This document shows, one piece after another, positions 1-5,200 of a stretch of 5,361 nucleotides of DNA. The DNA is taken from positions 2,466-7,826 of the forward strand of contig WTJZ01000306.1 in NCBI GenBank assembly GCA_011524615.1. The letters are read 5' to 3'. The DNA comes from Akkermansiaceae bacterium (GTDB taxonomy: Bacteria; Verrucomicrobiota; Verrucomicrobiia; Verrucomicrobiales; Akkermansiaceae). The position numbers and the translations under genes were made by a program. The notes beneath the pieces were generated by a model. It made no database searches. It saw nothing but the letters and a program-made list of their open reading frames with translations, and had not been told where the DNA came from. Position 1 is the first letter of the stretch. Every line of letters begins with the position of its first letter.

Positions 1-2
1 AT

Positions 3-320
3 GCCGGGACAGAGACCGAAGACTTCGCCTTCGCTCCTGGTGGAGGCATCATCGGCATTGACACCGCATCAGACCCAGCAGGAGGAACCGTCACCTCAGA
101 CCTCATCACCACCGTCACAGCGAGTGACCCGTTCTCGTCCTTTGCTAACATCTCACCTGGGACATTTGACTCCAGTCTCTACGACTTTAATGACTCTGGA
201 TTTAGTGGCCCGATAGCCAGACTGACCATTACACGAGTACCTGAACCCACCTCCACAGCACTCCTAGGATTAGGCAGTATCGCACTATTAGCTAGACGCC
301 AACGCCAGACTCACTCCTAA
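3..320 (+). CDS. PEP-CTERM sorting-domain protein, C-terminal fragment
   Basis: The reading frame is open from base 3 to a TAA at 318-320 and gives the last 105 residues of a protein whose start lies left of the window. The C-terminus is a clear PEP-CTERM signal: VPEP at residues 79-82, a hydrophobic stretch TSTALLGLGSIALLA (83-97), then a basic cluster RRQR (98-101) and the end. In the known family this tail is recognised by an exosortase, which removes it during export so that the protein is anchored to or released at the cell surface. The preceding 78 residues are rich in Gly, Asp, Ser and Thr (for example FAPGGGIIGIDTASDP), as expected of a secreted beta-rich domain, but I do not recognise a domain. 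The overlapping 71-codon frame starting with ATG at base 1 is a shadow. The substrate class is sure; the protein's particular role is unknown. Confidence 0.9.
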   Translation, partial: AGTETEDFAFAPGGGIIGIDTASDPAGGTVTSDLITTVTASDPFSSFANISPGTFDSSLYDFNDSGFSGPIARLTITRVPEPTSTALLGLGSIALLARRQRQTHS

Positions 321-330
321 TCCCCCCCTA

Positions 331-355
331 GCGTAGCGGATACGATTCGCTACGC
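331..355. terminator. Strong hairpin after the PEP-CTERM gene, possible terminator without U-tract
   Basis: Bases 331-341 pair with 345-355: eight perfect pairs GCGTAGCG/CGCTACGC, then a G-T wobble, A-T and T-A, closing on a three-base loop ACG. It begins 10 bases after the stop codon of the upstream gene, so it may end or stabilise that transcript. Neither strand has a T-run behind the stem. Instead it is flanked by C-runs (322-328 and 355-359), so it is not a standard intrinsic terminator. Confidence 0.5.
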
Positions 356-370
356 CCCCGTGTTTAAGAT

Positions 371-386
371 CGTTCCACGTGGAACA
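371..386. promoter_or_regulatory. parS: parS site 1 (ParB-binding palindrome)
   Basis: CGTTCCACGTGGAACA matches the bacterial chromosomal parS consensus TGTTYCACGTGRAACA at 15 of 16 positions; only the first base differs. The inner 14 bases form a perfect palindrome. It lies in the gap between the PEP-CTERM gene and mnmG, 117 bases before the mnmG start. In the known ParABS system, ParB loads at such sites close to the replication origin and organises segregation of the origin region. The same 16-mer recurs at 1255-1270. Confidence 0.88.
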
Positions 387-503
387 TCCTCCCTAGATTT
401 CAAGTATTCATAAGAACGGAATTCCTGCAGGCGAAAAGGAGAAAACTCCCCAAAAAAGTGTAGCGACACATAGCGAAATACGTTATACCTGCGGGCTCTA
501 ACC

Positions 504-2375
504 ATGTTTGTATACCCTATAGAATATGATGTGCTCGTCATTGGTGCAGGACACGCTGGCACAGAGGCTGCCCTAGCAGCTGCCCGAATGGGATGTCGCA
601 CCGCGATCCTCACTCAGAACCTAGATACCATCGGGGCGATGAGCTGTAACCCTGCGATCGGAGGACTCGCCAAGGGACACATGGTGCGAGAGATCGATGC
701 CCTCGGCGGAGCCATGGCTCTCAATACAGACGCTACCGCTATCCAGTGGAAGATGCTCAATGCTAAGAAAGGACCATCCGTCCGTGCTCCACGAGCGCAA
801 GCTGACAAGAAGGCCTACCAATTCCGCATGAAGTGGCTCATCGAGAACCAAGAGAACCTCGACCTCCACCAAGGAAACGTCGCTAAACTCCTCGTCGAAA
901 ACGAAGAAATCAAAGGGATCCAAACCTCCCTCCAGATGGAAATCCGCTGTAAGGCCGTCATCCTCAGTGCTGGTACCTTTATGCGTGGACTCATGCATGT
1001 CGGCCTCAAGAACGAAAAGGGTGGCCGCATGGGAGATGCCATCTCTACCGTCAGTGACTCTCTCAAGGATCTCGGGTTCGAAGTCGAACGCTTCAAGACT
1101 GGTACTCCATGTCGTATCAATGGCCGATCTATCAATCTGCAGAAATGTGAGGTACACGGTGGTGACGAGAAGCCTCCTCTCTTCAGTTACATGGCTCACA
1201 CCATAGATAAGAAGCCAGATGACATCTTCACGCTGAACCCATGGGCTGACAAATCGTTCCACGTGGAACAAATCGATTGTTACATGACCTGGACGAATGA
1301 GCGTACCCACGAGATCATCAATAACAATCTCGATAAGTCTCCCATGTACTGTGGGCGTATCGAAGGTCTAGGCCCTCGCTATTGCCCTTCGATCGAGGAT
1401 AAGGTCGTCAAGTTTGCCGAGAAGCCCCGTCATCAAGTCTTCCTAGAACCTGAAGGACGTCATACGAACGAATACTATATTAACGGGGTTTCCACCTCCC
1501 TTCCTTATGATGTACAGCTCGACTTCATCCGTTCGATTGACGGATTAGAACACGCCGAGATTGTCCGTCCTGGCTACGCGGTAGAGTACGACTATTGCCC
1601 ACCGACGCAACTCTTCCCTACTCTAGAGACTAAGTCTGTCTCAGGCCTCTACTTTGCAGGTCAGATCAATGGTACCTCTGGATATGAGGAAGCCGCTGCT
1701 CAGGGGCTCATGGCGGGCACGAATGCCGCGCTCAAGATCAAGGGTGAGGAGAGCCTCATTCTCGGCCGCGATCAAGCCTACATCGGCGTCATGATCGACG
1801 ACCTCGTGACCAAGGGGTGCCTCGAACCGTACCGCATGTTCACGAGCCGTGCCGAATACCGCCTCCTCCTCCGTCAAGATAATGCAGACCAACGCCTCAC
1901 CCATATCGGTGCAGAGCGTGGCATGATCTCAGCAGAGAGAAAGCAGTTCAATGAAGACAAGCTCGCCACTCTCGCCGAGGCCTCTACCTTCGTCCGCACC
2001 ACCAGCCATGAAGGAGTCAAACTAGACCACTGGTTCCGCCGTGATAATAATGTCTGGCAAAACCTCCCTGAGGAATACCGTGCCAAGTACTCGGAAGCGA
2101 TGTGGGACATCATCGAAACCGACTTCAAATACGAGGGCCACATCCAGCGCCAGCAAGACACCATTGCACGCATGGCCAAGCAAGAAGGCACCGCGATCCC
2201 GCAAGACCTCGACTACGAAGCCGTCCCAAGTCTGAAACGGGAAGCCCGCCAACGCCTCGCTGACATTCGTCCCGCTACCCTCGGACAAGCAGGCCGTATC
2301 TCAGGCATCACCCCTGCGGATCTTTCCCTCCTCTCTATCTACCTTAAGAAACTCATCCGAGAAAAAGGCGAATAG
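504..2375 (+). CDS. mnmG: tRNA uridine-5-carboxymethylaminomethyl(34) synthesis enzyme MnmG (GidA)
   Basis: MnmG works with MnmE in the cytoplasm to install the (carboxymethyl)aminomethyl group at C5 of the wobble uridine U34 in certain tRNAs, using FAD, NADH and a methylene-tetrahydrofolate carbon. The 623-residue product has the usual family length. Visible landmarks are the FAD-binding VIGAGHAGTEAA near residues 12-23, SCNPAIGGLAKGH (47-59) with the conserved Cys48, the GIDA signature GPRYCPSIEDKVVKF (290-304) with Cys294, and the second signature AGQINGTSGYEEAAAQG (385-401). Further landmarks are TSRAEYRL (447-454) and the C-terminal MnmE-contacting region with TLGQAGRISGITPAD (592-606). 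Compared with E. coli MnmG as I recall it, about 17 extra residues lie around 232-256, just before the CYMTWTNE segment, and parS site 2 is encoded there. The ATG at 504 is right for the family although no Shine-Dalgarno precedes it (GGGCTCTAACC). A terminator follows directly, so there is no operon downstream. Confidence 0.98.
   Translation: MFVYPIEYDVLVIGAGHAGTEAALAAARMGCRTAILTQNLDTIGAMSCNPAIGGLAKGHMVREIDALGGAMALNTDATAIQWKMLNAKKGPSVRAPRAQADKKAYQFRMKWLIENQENLDLHQGNVAKLLVENEEIKGIQTSLQMEIRCKAVILSAGTFMRGLMHVGLKNEKGGRMGDAISTVSDSLKDLGFEVERFKTGTPCRINGRSINLQKCEVHGGDEKPPLFSYMAHTIDKKPDDIFTLNPWADKSFHVEQIDCYMTWTNERTHEIINNNLDKSPMYCGRIEGLGPRYCPSIEDKVVKFAEKPRHQVFLEPEGRHTNEYYINGVSTSLPYDVQLDFIRSIDGLEHAEIVRPGYAVEYDYCPPTQLFPTLETKSVSGLYFAGQINGTSGYEEAAAQGLMAGTNAALKIKGEESLILGRDQAYIGVMIDDLVTKGCLEPYRMFTSRAEYRLLLRQDNADQRLTHIGAERGMISAERKQFNEDKLATLAEASTFVRTTSHEGVKLDHWFRRDNNVWQNLPEEYRAKYSEAMWDIIETDFKYEGHIQRQQDTIARMAKQEGTAIPQDLDYEAVPSLKREARQRLADIRPATLGQAGRISGITPADLSLLSIYLKKLIREKGE
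1255..1270. promoter_or_regulatory. parS: parS site 2, inside mnmG
   Basis: The 16 bases CGTTCCACGTGGAACA are identical to parS site 1; the identity extends two bases to the left (AT), giving 18 shared bases. The site starts 884 bases after the first. It is read through by mnmG as codons for residues 251-256 (S-F-H-V-E-Q), within the segment not found in E. coli MnmG. Intragenic parS sites are known in other bacteria, so the location does not argue against function. Confidence 0.87.
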
Positions 2376-2394
2376 AACTCACTCGAACTTTTGC

Positions 2395-2429
2395 AAACCT
2401 CAATGCGGATTCAGCATTGAGGTTTTTTT
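2395..2429 (+). terminator. Intrinsic terminator of mnmG
   Basis: A perfect 12-base-pair stem, AAACCTCAATGC (2395-2406) with GCATTGAGGTTT (2414-2425), encloses the loop GGATTCA and runs into seven consecutive T (2423-2429). It begins 20 bases after the mnmG stop codon. This is a complete Rho-independent terminator on the + strand. The run of A on its left side is short, so it is less convincing for the minus strand. Confidence 0.95.
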
Positions 2430-2846
2430 GTACCCTCAACGAACACCCACCCCCTAAAAAATATTAAACGGGTCACCCTCGTCGAGTGCCCCGTTTAATA
2501 CACATATGAAAATTAACTACTTGCTTCTGATATAAGAAGCGGTGCCAAACAGGCTTTTGTTTCCTTTTTTGGAAAAAGTTACCAAAAAACGCCCCACAGA
2601 ATAAGGCCTAGAATCGCATTTCGGAACAAACTGCTACATTCTAGTCACAAACCCCACTTTTGAGCACTCTAGGGCATTTAAATGGCAAAAAACCTACCAA
2701 ACAGCAATCAAACGCCCCATCCCTCCCCCACTTTTAGATTTCATGACTCAGTGAGGACATTTGTTACCTGTCTAGCGCTCCCAACCACCATCGCCTTACT
2801 TACTCTCTGAATTAACTCTCTACAGGACAACTATACGCTGTGCCAA
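2430..2846. other. Gene-free stretch with several inverted repeats
   Basis: I see no credible coding sequence here on either strand; the longest minus-strand frames starting with ATG are under 20 codons. Besides the minus-facing terminator at 2462-2500, it holds three smaller inverted repeats. These are GCTTCT/AGAAGC (2523-2528 with 2535-2540, six-base loop), TTTTTTGG/CCAAAAAA (2565-2572 with 2582-2589) and CTAGAAT/ATTCTAG (2608-2614 with 2638-2644). The promoter of the following RelA/SpoT-domain gene should lie at the right end. TATACG at 2832-2837 is a possible -10 element, but I cannot place a convincing -35. No tRNA or known riboswitch was recognised. Confidence 0.5.
2462..2500 (-). terminator. 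Intrinsic terminator facing the minus strand, with no visible gene before it
   Basis: TATTAAACGGG (2462-2472) pairs perfectly with CCCGTTTAATA (2490-2500), eleven pairs. After one mismatch the stem continues inward with CAC/GTG (2474-2476 with 2486-2488), leaving a nine-base loop. On the minus strand the stem is followed at once by six T (complement of the A-run 2456-2461). On the + strand it is followed by CACATATG, so it works best for minus-strand transcripts. No minus-strand gene lies between it and 3945. It may guard mnmG against antisense transcription or end an unrecognised RNA. Confidence 0.75.
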
Positions 2847-3833
2847 ATGTGTTCGCGATTACTAGCTTCTCCCGTTTCCACGAATCAACTAAACCGAACA
2901 GGAAAAGCGTTTCGAAATGGGACTGAAACAACAGAGGATTTCCATGTCTTAAATGAATGGCGTGAACGGTGCTCCGCTGAGCTCAGTAATGTAAGAACTC
3001 ATGTAAATCAAATTATCAGATCCCTAGAGATTGAGCTCAAAAGAGAAGCGATCGTATCACAGCGACTTAAACGGCTTCCTACGATTATCTCTAAGCTCAA
3101 GCACTTCCCCCGTATGCAGCTGTCCACCATGCAGGATATTGCCGGGATTAGGGTCGTCTTTCGTAATAGTGAAGACCTCTCTCGCTTCCTCGCACGTATC
3201 CAAAAAGGAAAGTCCGGATTCCAAGTAGCACGCGACTACATCAAAGAACCAGCAGCCAGTGGTTACCGTAGCATTCATTTGATCAAAACGATGAACTCTA
3301 AGGTCAAAGTAGAGTTACAGATCCGAACTCAAATCCAACACGCTTGGGCCACAACAGTGGAGACCAGTGACGTACTCTTCTCCCATGAGGGTGAGTATAA
3401 GCGAGATCATAGCATCGGCACCACTAGATCGCTCTTCTTCCAAGAAGTCAGCAAACTGATGGCCATGTATGAACGTGGAGAGACTCTCGACCAAGCGCTC
3501 GTTACAACTGTATTAGATCTAGATCAGGAGATCACCCTCACAAAACGAGTAAGAGACTTCGGAACAGCCTTAACCATCGTCAATGACCACCTCCAAGATA
3601 AGAACAGAGGCTCTTATTGGCTGATTCAAATTAACGACGGTAGCATCACCCTCTCCCGTGGCGCAGAAACTCGAAAATCTGATCTCATCCAGCAATACAC
3701 CAAATTAGAAGAAGAAGGAAAACAAGCGGTATTAGTCAAAGTGGATGACTACGAATCGCTACAAAAGGCGTACCCAAACTACCTCGGAGACTCGAGCCGC
3801 TTCATTAACTTCATCCAAGAGCTCACGTATTAG
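2847..3833 (+). CDS. Stand-alone RelA/SpoT-domain protein, probable small alarmone synthetase
   Basis: The 328-residue product carries a RelA/SpoT nucleotide pyrophosphokinase domain (about residues 71-180), which in known members transfers pyrophosphate from ATP to GDP or GTP to make (p)ppGpp in the cytoplasm. Visible motifs are RLKRLPTIISKL (73-84), MQDIAGIRVVF (95-105) with Asp97 as the likely metal ligand, DYIKEPAASGYRSIHLI (130-146), and VELQIRTQIQHAWATTVET (155-173) with Glu156 as the second catalytic acid. There is no HD hydrolase domain before it and no TGS/ACT regulatory region, so it should synthesise but not degrade alarmone. The N-terminal STNQLNRTGKAF and the C-terminal region ending in AYPNYLGDSSRF (309-319) resemble, from memory, a family of about 330-350 residues. 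ATG 2847 is the only ATG that keeps this N-terminus: an in-frame TGA lies 36 bases upstream, and no good Shine-Dalgarno is present. It stands alone in its transcript, with no adjacent co-directional antitoxin. Whether it is a housekeeping synthetase or a toxin-type SAS cannot be decided here. Confidence 0.9.
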   Translation: MCSRLLASPVSTNQLNRTGKAFRNGTETTEDFHVLNEWRERCSAELSNVRTHVNQIIRSLEIELKREAIVSQRLKRLPTIISKLKHFPRMQLSTMQDIAGIRVVFRNSEDLSRFLARIQKGKSGFQVARDYIKEPAASGYRSIHLIKTMNSKVKVELQIRTQIQHAWATTVETSDVLFSHEGEYKRDHSIGTTRSLFFQEVSKLMAMYERGETLDQALVTTVLDLDQEITLTKRVRDFGTALTIVNDHLQDKNRGSYWLIQINDGSITLSRGAETRKSDLIQQYTKLEEEGKQAVLVKVDDYESLQKAYPNYLGDSSRFINFIQELTY

Positions 3834-3847
3834 CCCACTCTACAATT

Positions 3848-3910
3848 GAAGTTACCCCCTCGAACTGCCAGACCTAGCGCATTAGGGCCTGCTCAACAAC
3901 GAATAACTTC
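3848..3910. terminator. Imperfect long hairpin between convergent genes
   Basis: GAAGTTA (3848-3854) pairs with TAACTTC (3904-3910). Nested inside are TCG/CGA (3860-3862 with 3900-3902), CAG/CTG (3869-3871 with 3889-3891) and CCTA/TAGG (3873-3876 with 3883-3886) around the loop GCGCAT. It starts 14 bases after the stop of the RelA/SpoT-domain gene and lies 34 bases beyond the stop of the opposing gene. It could therefore serve as a two-way transcript end or barrier. Neither strand has a T-run, and the unpaired C-run (3855-3859) weakens the fold. Confidence 0.35.
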
Positions 3911-3944
3911 CGGGTTCGTACCTCGCTGAAAGCTATCTTTGGGG

Positions 3945-4424
3945 TTATCCAAGTTTAGTTTCAATGACTTTAACCAGCCCCTCAAACTCCTTCTGAGCTT
4001 CTTCAATGTTAGGATAATTCAAATGATTAAGAATAATGTTAGACGACTGTCTGTTGATACAAACTAATGCCTTCTTCTTATCAGCTGTGACGACCTTACG
4101 ATCAAAGAACTGCTGAGCTAACACAGTAGATATTGTTGTCTCGTCGTTAATCTGCAATGTCGAACCTCCAGATATGACCATACGCTTAAGAACTGAGCTA
4201 GGATATTCATCGATCCATGACTGAACTCCCCAATTCTTAAGTTGACGATTCAGGAATGAATTAGGTCGCTTCCCACTCTCCCTCCAACCGATATAATTCC
4301 CTAGAACATCCATAAAAGTGTTGAAGAAATTTCGCCTAAAGAAAAATTCTGACTCAGTTGCTAAATCTGGGTAATCAGCTTCAAACGATTCAATTACTTT
4401 CCACGTTGTAGGATCATTCGACAT
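3945..4424 (-). CDS. Hypothetical protein, 159 residues
   Basis: I do not recognise the family. The predicted protein is soluble: no signal peptide and no membrane segment are visible. The N-terminal third is rich in aromatic residues (ESEFFFRRNFFNTF at 24-37), followed by a basic segment (SGKRPNSFLNRQLKNWG, 50-66). The middle (81-112) looks like mixed strands and helix. The C-terminal part has VTADKKKALVCINRQSSN (112-129) and then an acidic-basic helix EEAQKEFEGLVKVIETKLG to the end. The start at 4424 is the only in-frame ATG with this N-terminus; the frame stays open upstream only to a TGA at 4473-4475. No Shine-Dalgarno precedes it, but a mini-ORF with a strong one ends 13 bases earlier. 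The coding sequence is visibly AT-richer than mnmG. It lies 115 bases downstream of the 146-codon gene on the same strand and may share its transcript. Confidence 0.75.
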   Translation of the reverse strand: MSNDPTTWKVIESFEADYPDLATESEFFFRRNFFNTFMDVLGNYIGWRESGKRPNSFLNRQLKNWGVQSWIDEYPSSVLKRMVISGGSTLQINDETTISTVLAQQFFDRKVVTADKKKALVCINRQSSNIILNHLNYPNIEEAQKEFEGLVKVIETKLG

Positions 4425-4438
4425 ATTTAGGATAACGT
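4425..4438 (-). promoter_or_regulatory. Pre-start block ACGTTATCC, shared with the upstream gene
   Basis: Read on the minus strand, ACGTTATCC (4438-4430) lies five bases before the ATG of the 159-codon gene. Together with the preceding TTTA and the following TAAAT it closely matches the block in front of the 146-codon gene. It lacks complementarity to the 16S anti-Shine-Dalgarno sequence, so it is not an ordinary ribosome binding site. A -10-like TTATCC is possible. Confidence 0.35.
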
Positions 4439-4482
4439 TAAATGTGCATCCACATGCTACCTGATGCGGATCTCAGATTCAT
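4438..4482 (-). CDS. Possible 14-residue leader peptide with strong Shine-Dalgarno
   Basis: On the minus strand a perfect AGGAGG (complement of 4490-4495) stands seven bases before ATG at 4482. This opens a 14-codon frame MNLRSASGSMWMHI ending in TAA at 4440-4438, 13 bases before the start of the 159-codon gene and one frame off from it. It is the best ribosome binding site in the window, while the large gene behind it has none. It could be a leader peptide whose translation delivers ribosomes to the next start. Alternatively it could be the old 5' end of that gene, separated by a frameshift or by recombination. Nothing in the peptide suggests an attenuator of a known amino-acid operon. Confidence 0.35.
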   Translation of the reverse strand: MNLRSASGSMWMHI

Positions 4483-4489
4483 AATAGAA

Positions 4490-4495
4490 CCTCCT
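4490..4495 (-). promoter_or_regulatory. Consensus Shine-Dalgarno AGGAGG
   Basis: This is a full match to the anti-Shine-Dalgarno complement at ideal spacing (seven bases) from ATG 4482. Other genes in the window lack such a site, so it singles out the mini-ORF as a likely translation start. Confidence 0.55.
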
Positions 4496-4539
4496 AACCA
4501 TCTGTCAACTTCGCAAGCCGGCCGAGGGCAGCTATATAA

Positions 4540-4980
4540 TTAGCAATCTGTTTCGTGCCACTCTCCCTGGTACAAATACAGATAAAGACCATGCTCTGGA
4601 TCCCACTGAACATTCATTCCTATACTATGGTGATCATTCTTCAAGTCAGGCATAAGTGTGATACGAATCTGTCCAAGGTCAACATACTCTCTTAACTCTT
4701 CAATCGAAATCCCAACAGGTATATCTAAAAACTCGACCCACTGTATGTTGGAGCACCTGGATAAGTAGTTATTATAGATCGCTGTAGAGAACCCTTCAGA
4801 ATGTTTCTTAATGTCTTCGAGTATCTGGATAACACGCTCCGATGCGTCTTCTGGAAGCTCTTCAAGATCTGAAATGTAGTGACTAACTGAACACGAAAGG
4901 GTGCCGAAAAAGGTGTCAACTGACCCAGTTGTGGAGTAATCTACAGTATCCGAATCTTCTCCTACGTAATCTATCACCAT
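4540..4980 (-). CDS. Hypothetical protein with C-terminal WDPEHG motif, DUF6985-like
   Basis: The product has 146 residues, is acidic, and shows no signal peptide or membrane segment. The N-terminus is Asp/Ser/Thr-rich (GEDSDTVDYSTTGSVD, 7-22), then FFGTLSCSV (24-32). Two predicted helices follow (about 46-72, ASERVIQILEDIKK..., and 92-101, SIEELREYVD). The end is a run of strands, GQIRITLMPD and IGMNVQWDPEHGLYLYLYQGEW (120-141). The order helix-rich middle, then strands with a W-D-x-E-H-G motif and a short tail, resembles from memory DUF6985-type proteins. Several of those sit beside toxins or in accessory islands, and their biochemical role is not known to me. ATG 4980 follows the shared ACGTTATAC block by six bases; there is no Shine-Dalgarno. 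An 11-codon frame (ATG 5009) ends in a TGA overlapping this start, which may be chance. AT-richer than mnmG. Confidence 0.75.
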   Translation of the reverse strand: MVIDYVGEDSDTVDYSTTGSVDTFFGTLSCSVSHYISDLEELPEDASERVIQILEDIKKHSEGFSTAIYNNYLSRCSNIQWVEFLDIPVGISIEELREYVDLGQIRITLMPDLKNDHHSIGMNVQWDPEHGLYLYLYQGEWHETDC

Positions 4981-4995
4981 ATTTTTGTATAACGT
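4981..4995 (-). promoter_or_regulatory. Pre-start block ACGTTATAC before the WDPEHG-protein gene
   Basis: On the minus strand ACGTTATAC (4995-4987) lies six bases before the ATG, in a context (TTAAACGTTATACAAAAAT) that nearly repeats the one before the 159-codon gene. The same nine bases also occur on the + strand at 480-488, 15 bases before mnmG. This fits a -10-type promoter element (TTATAC) or a recombination scar; the sequence alone does not decide. Confidence 0.35.
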
Positions 4996-5174
4996 TTAAG
5001 GTCACTCATAAGGTACCCTATCGAGCTGTAACAATGAATAACAACTCCTGTGATCAAGCAAGATAACTTTCTCAAAACAAGGGACGGAACAGAGCCTTAT
5101 GGCGGTGGGCTTTTAATTGTTAGTGGGTTGGGTAGGCTTAAGTTTCAAGGGAGGCGATGTGTAGGATGAGTCAT
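4996..5174. other. Gene-free leader region
   Basis: No coding sequence is supported here. It should contain the promoter of the minus-strand 146-codon gene. A weak AGCC/GGCT stem followed by TTTT (around 5095-5116, + strand) is too short to call a terminator. A GGGAGG at 5149-5154 stands 11 bases before a 26-codon frame (5166-5246) that runs into the hairpin element and is probably fortuitous. Confidence 0.4.
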
Positions 5175-5179
5175 GGTAG

Positions 5180-5200
5180 CGCTCTTTCGCCGAAAGAGTG
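5180..5200. repeat. Hairpin unit A of the terminal pair
   Basis: The left arm 5180-5188 and right arm 5192-5200 form nine pairs, one of them G-T (5181 with 5199), around the three-base loop GCC (5189-5191). GGTA precedes and GAATC follows, matching unit B. Confidence 0.75.

Noticed and set aside
410..440. GGAATTCCTGCAGG, adjacent EcoRI and PstI sites resembling a cloning-vector polylinker
   Set aside because: No other polylinker sites or vector sequence surround it, and flanking bases read as native leader DNA of mnmG. A chance match is the simplest reading.
621..1310. 229-codon open frame on the minus strand inside mnmG
   Set aside because: It lies fully antisense to a strongly conserved housekeeping gene and reflects that gene's codon pattern; the translation shows no recognisable domain.
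3943..3951. TTATCCAAG as a DnaA box near a possible origin
   Set aside because: Only seven of nine bases match TTATCCACA, it overlaps the stop codon of a gene, and there is no cluster of similar sites or AT-rich unwinding region.
2847..4424. Toxin-antitoxin pair formed by the RelA/SpoT-domain gene and the 159-codon gene
   Set aside because: The genes are convergent with a 111-base gap and a hairpin between them, unlike the tight co-directional layout of known toxSAS operons. No antitoxin family is recognised.
4978..5009. 11-codon frame MSDLKRYTKIW overlapping the start of the 146-codon gene
   Set aside because: No ribosome binding site precedes it, and a frame this short is expected by chance; it is noted only because its TGA overlaps the gene start.
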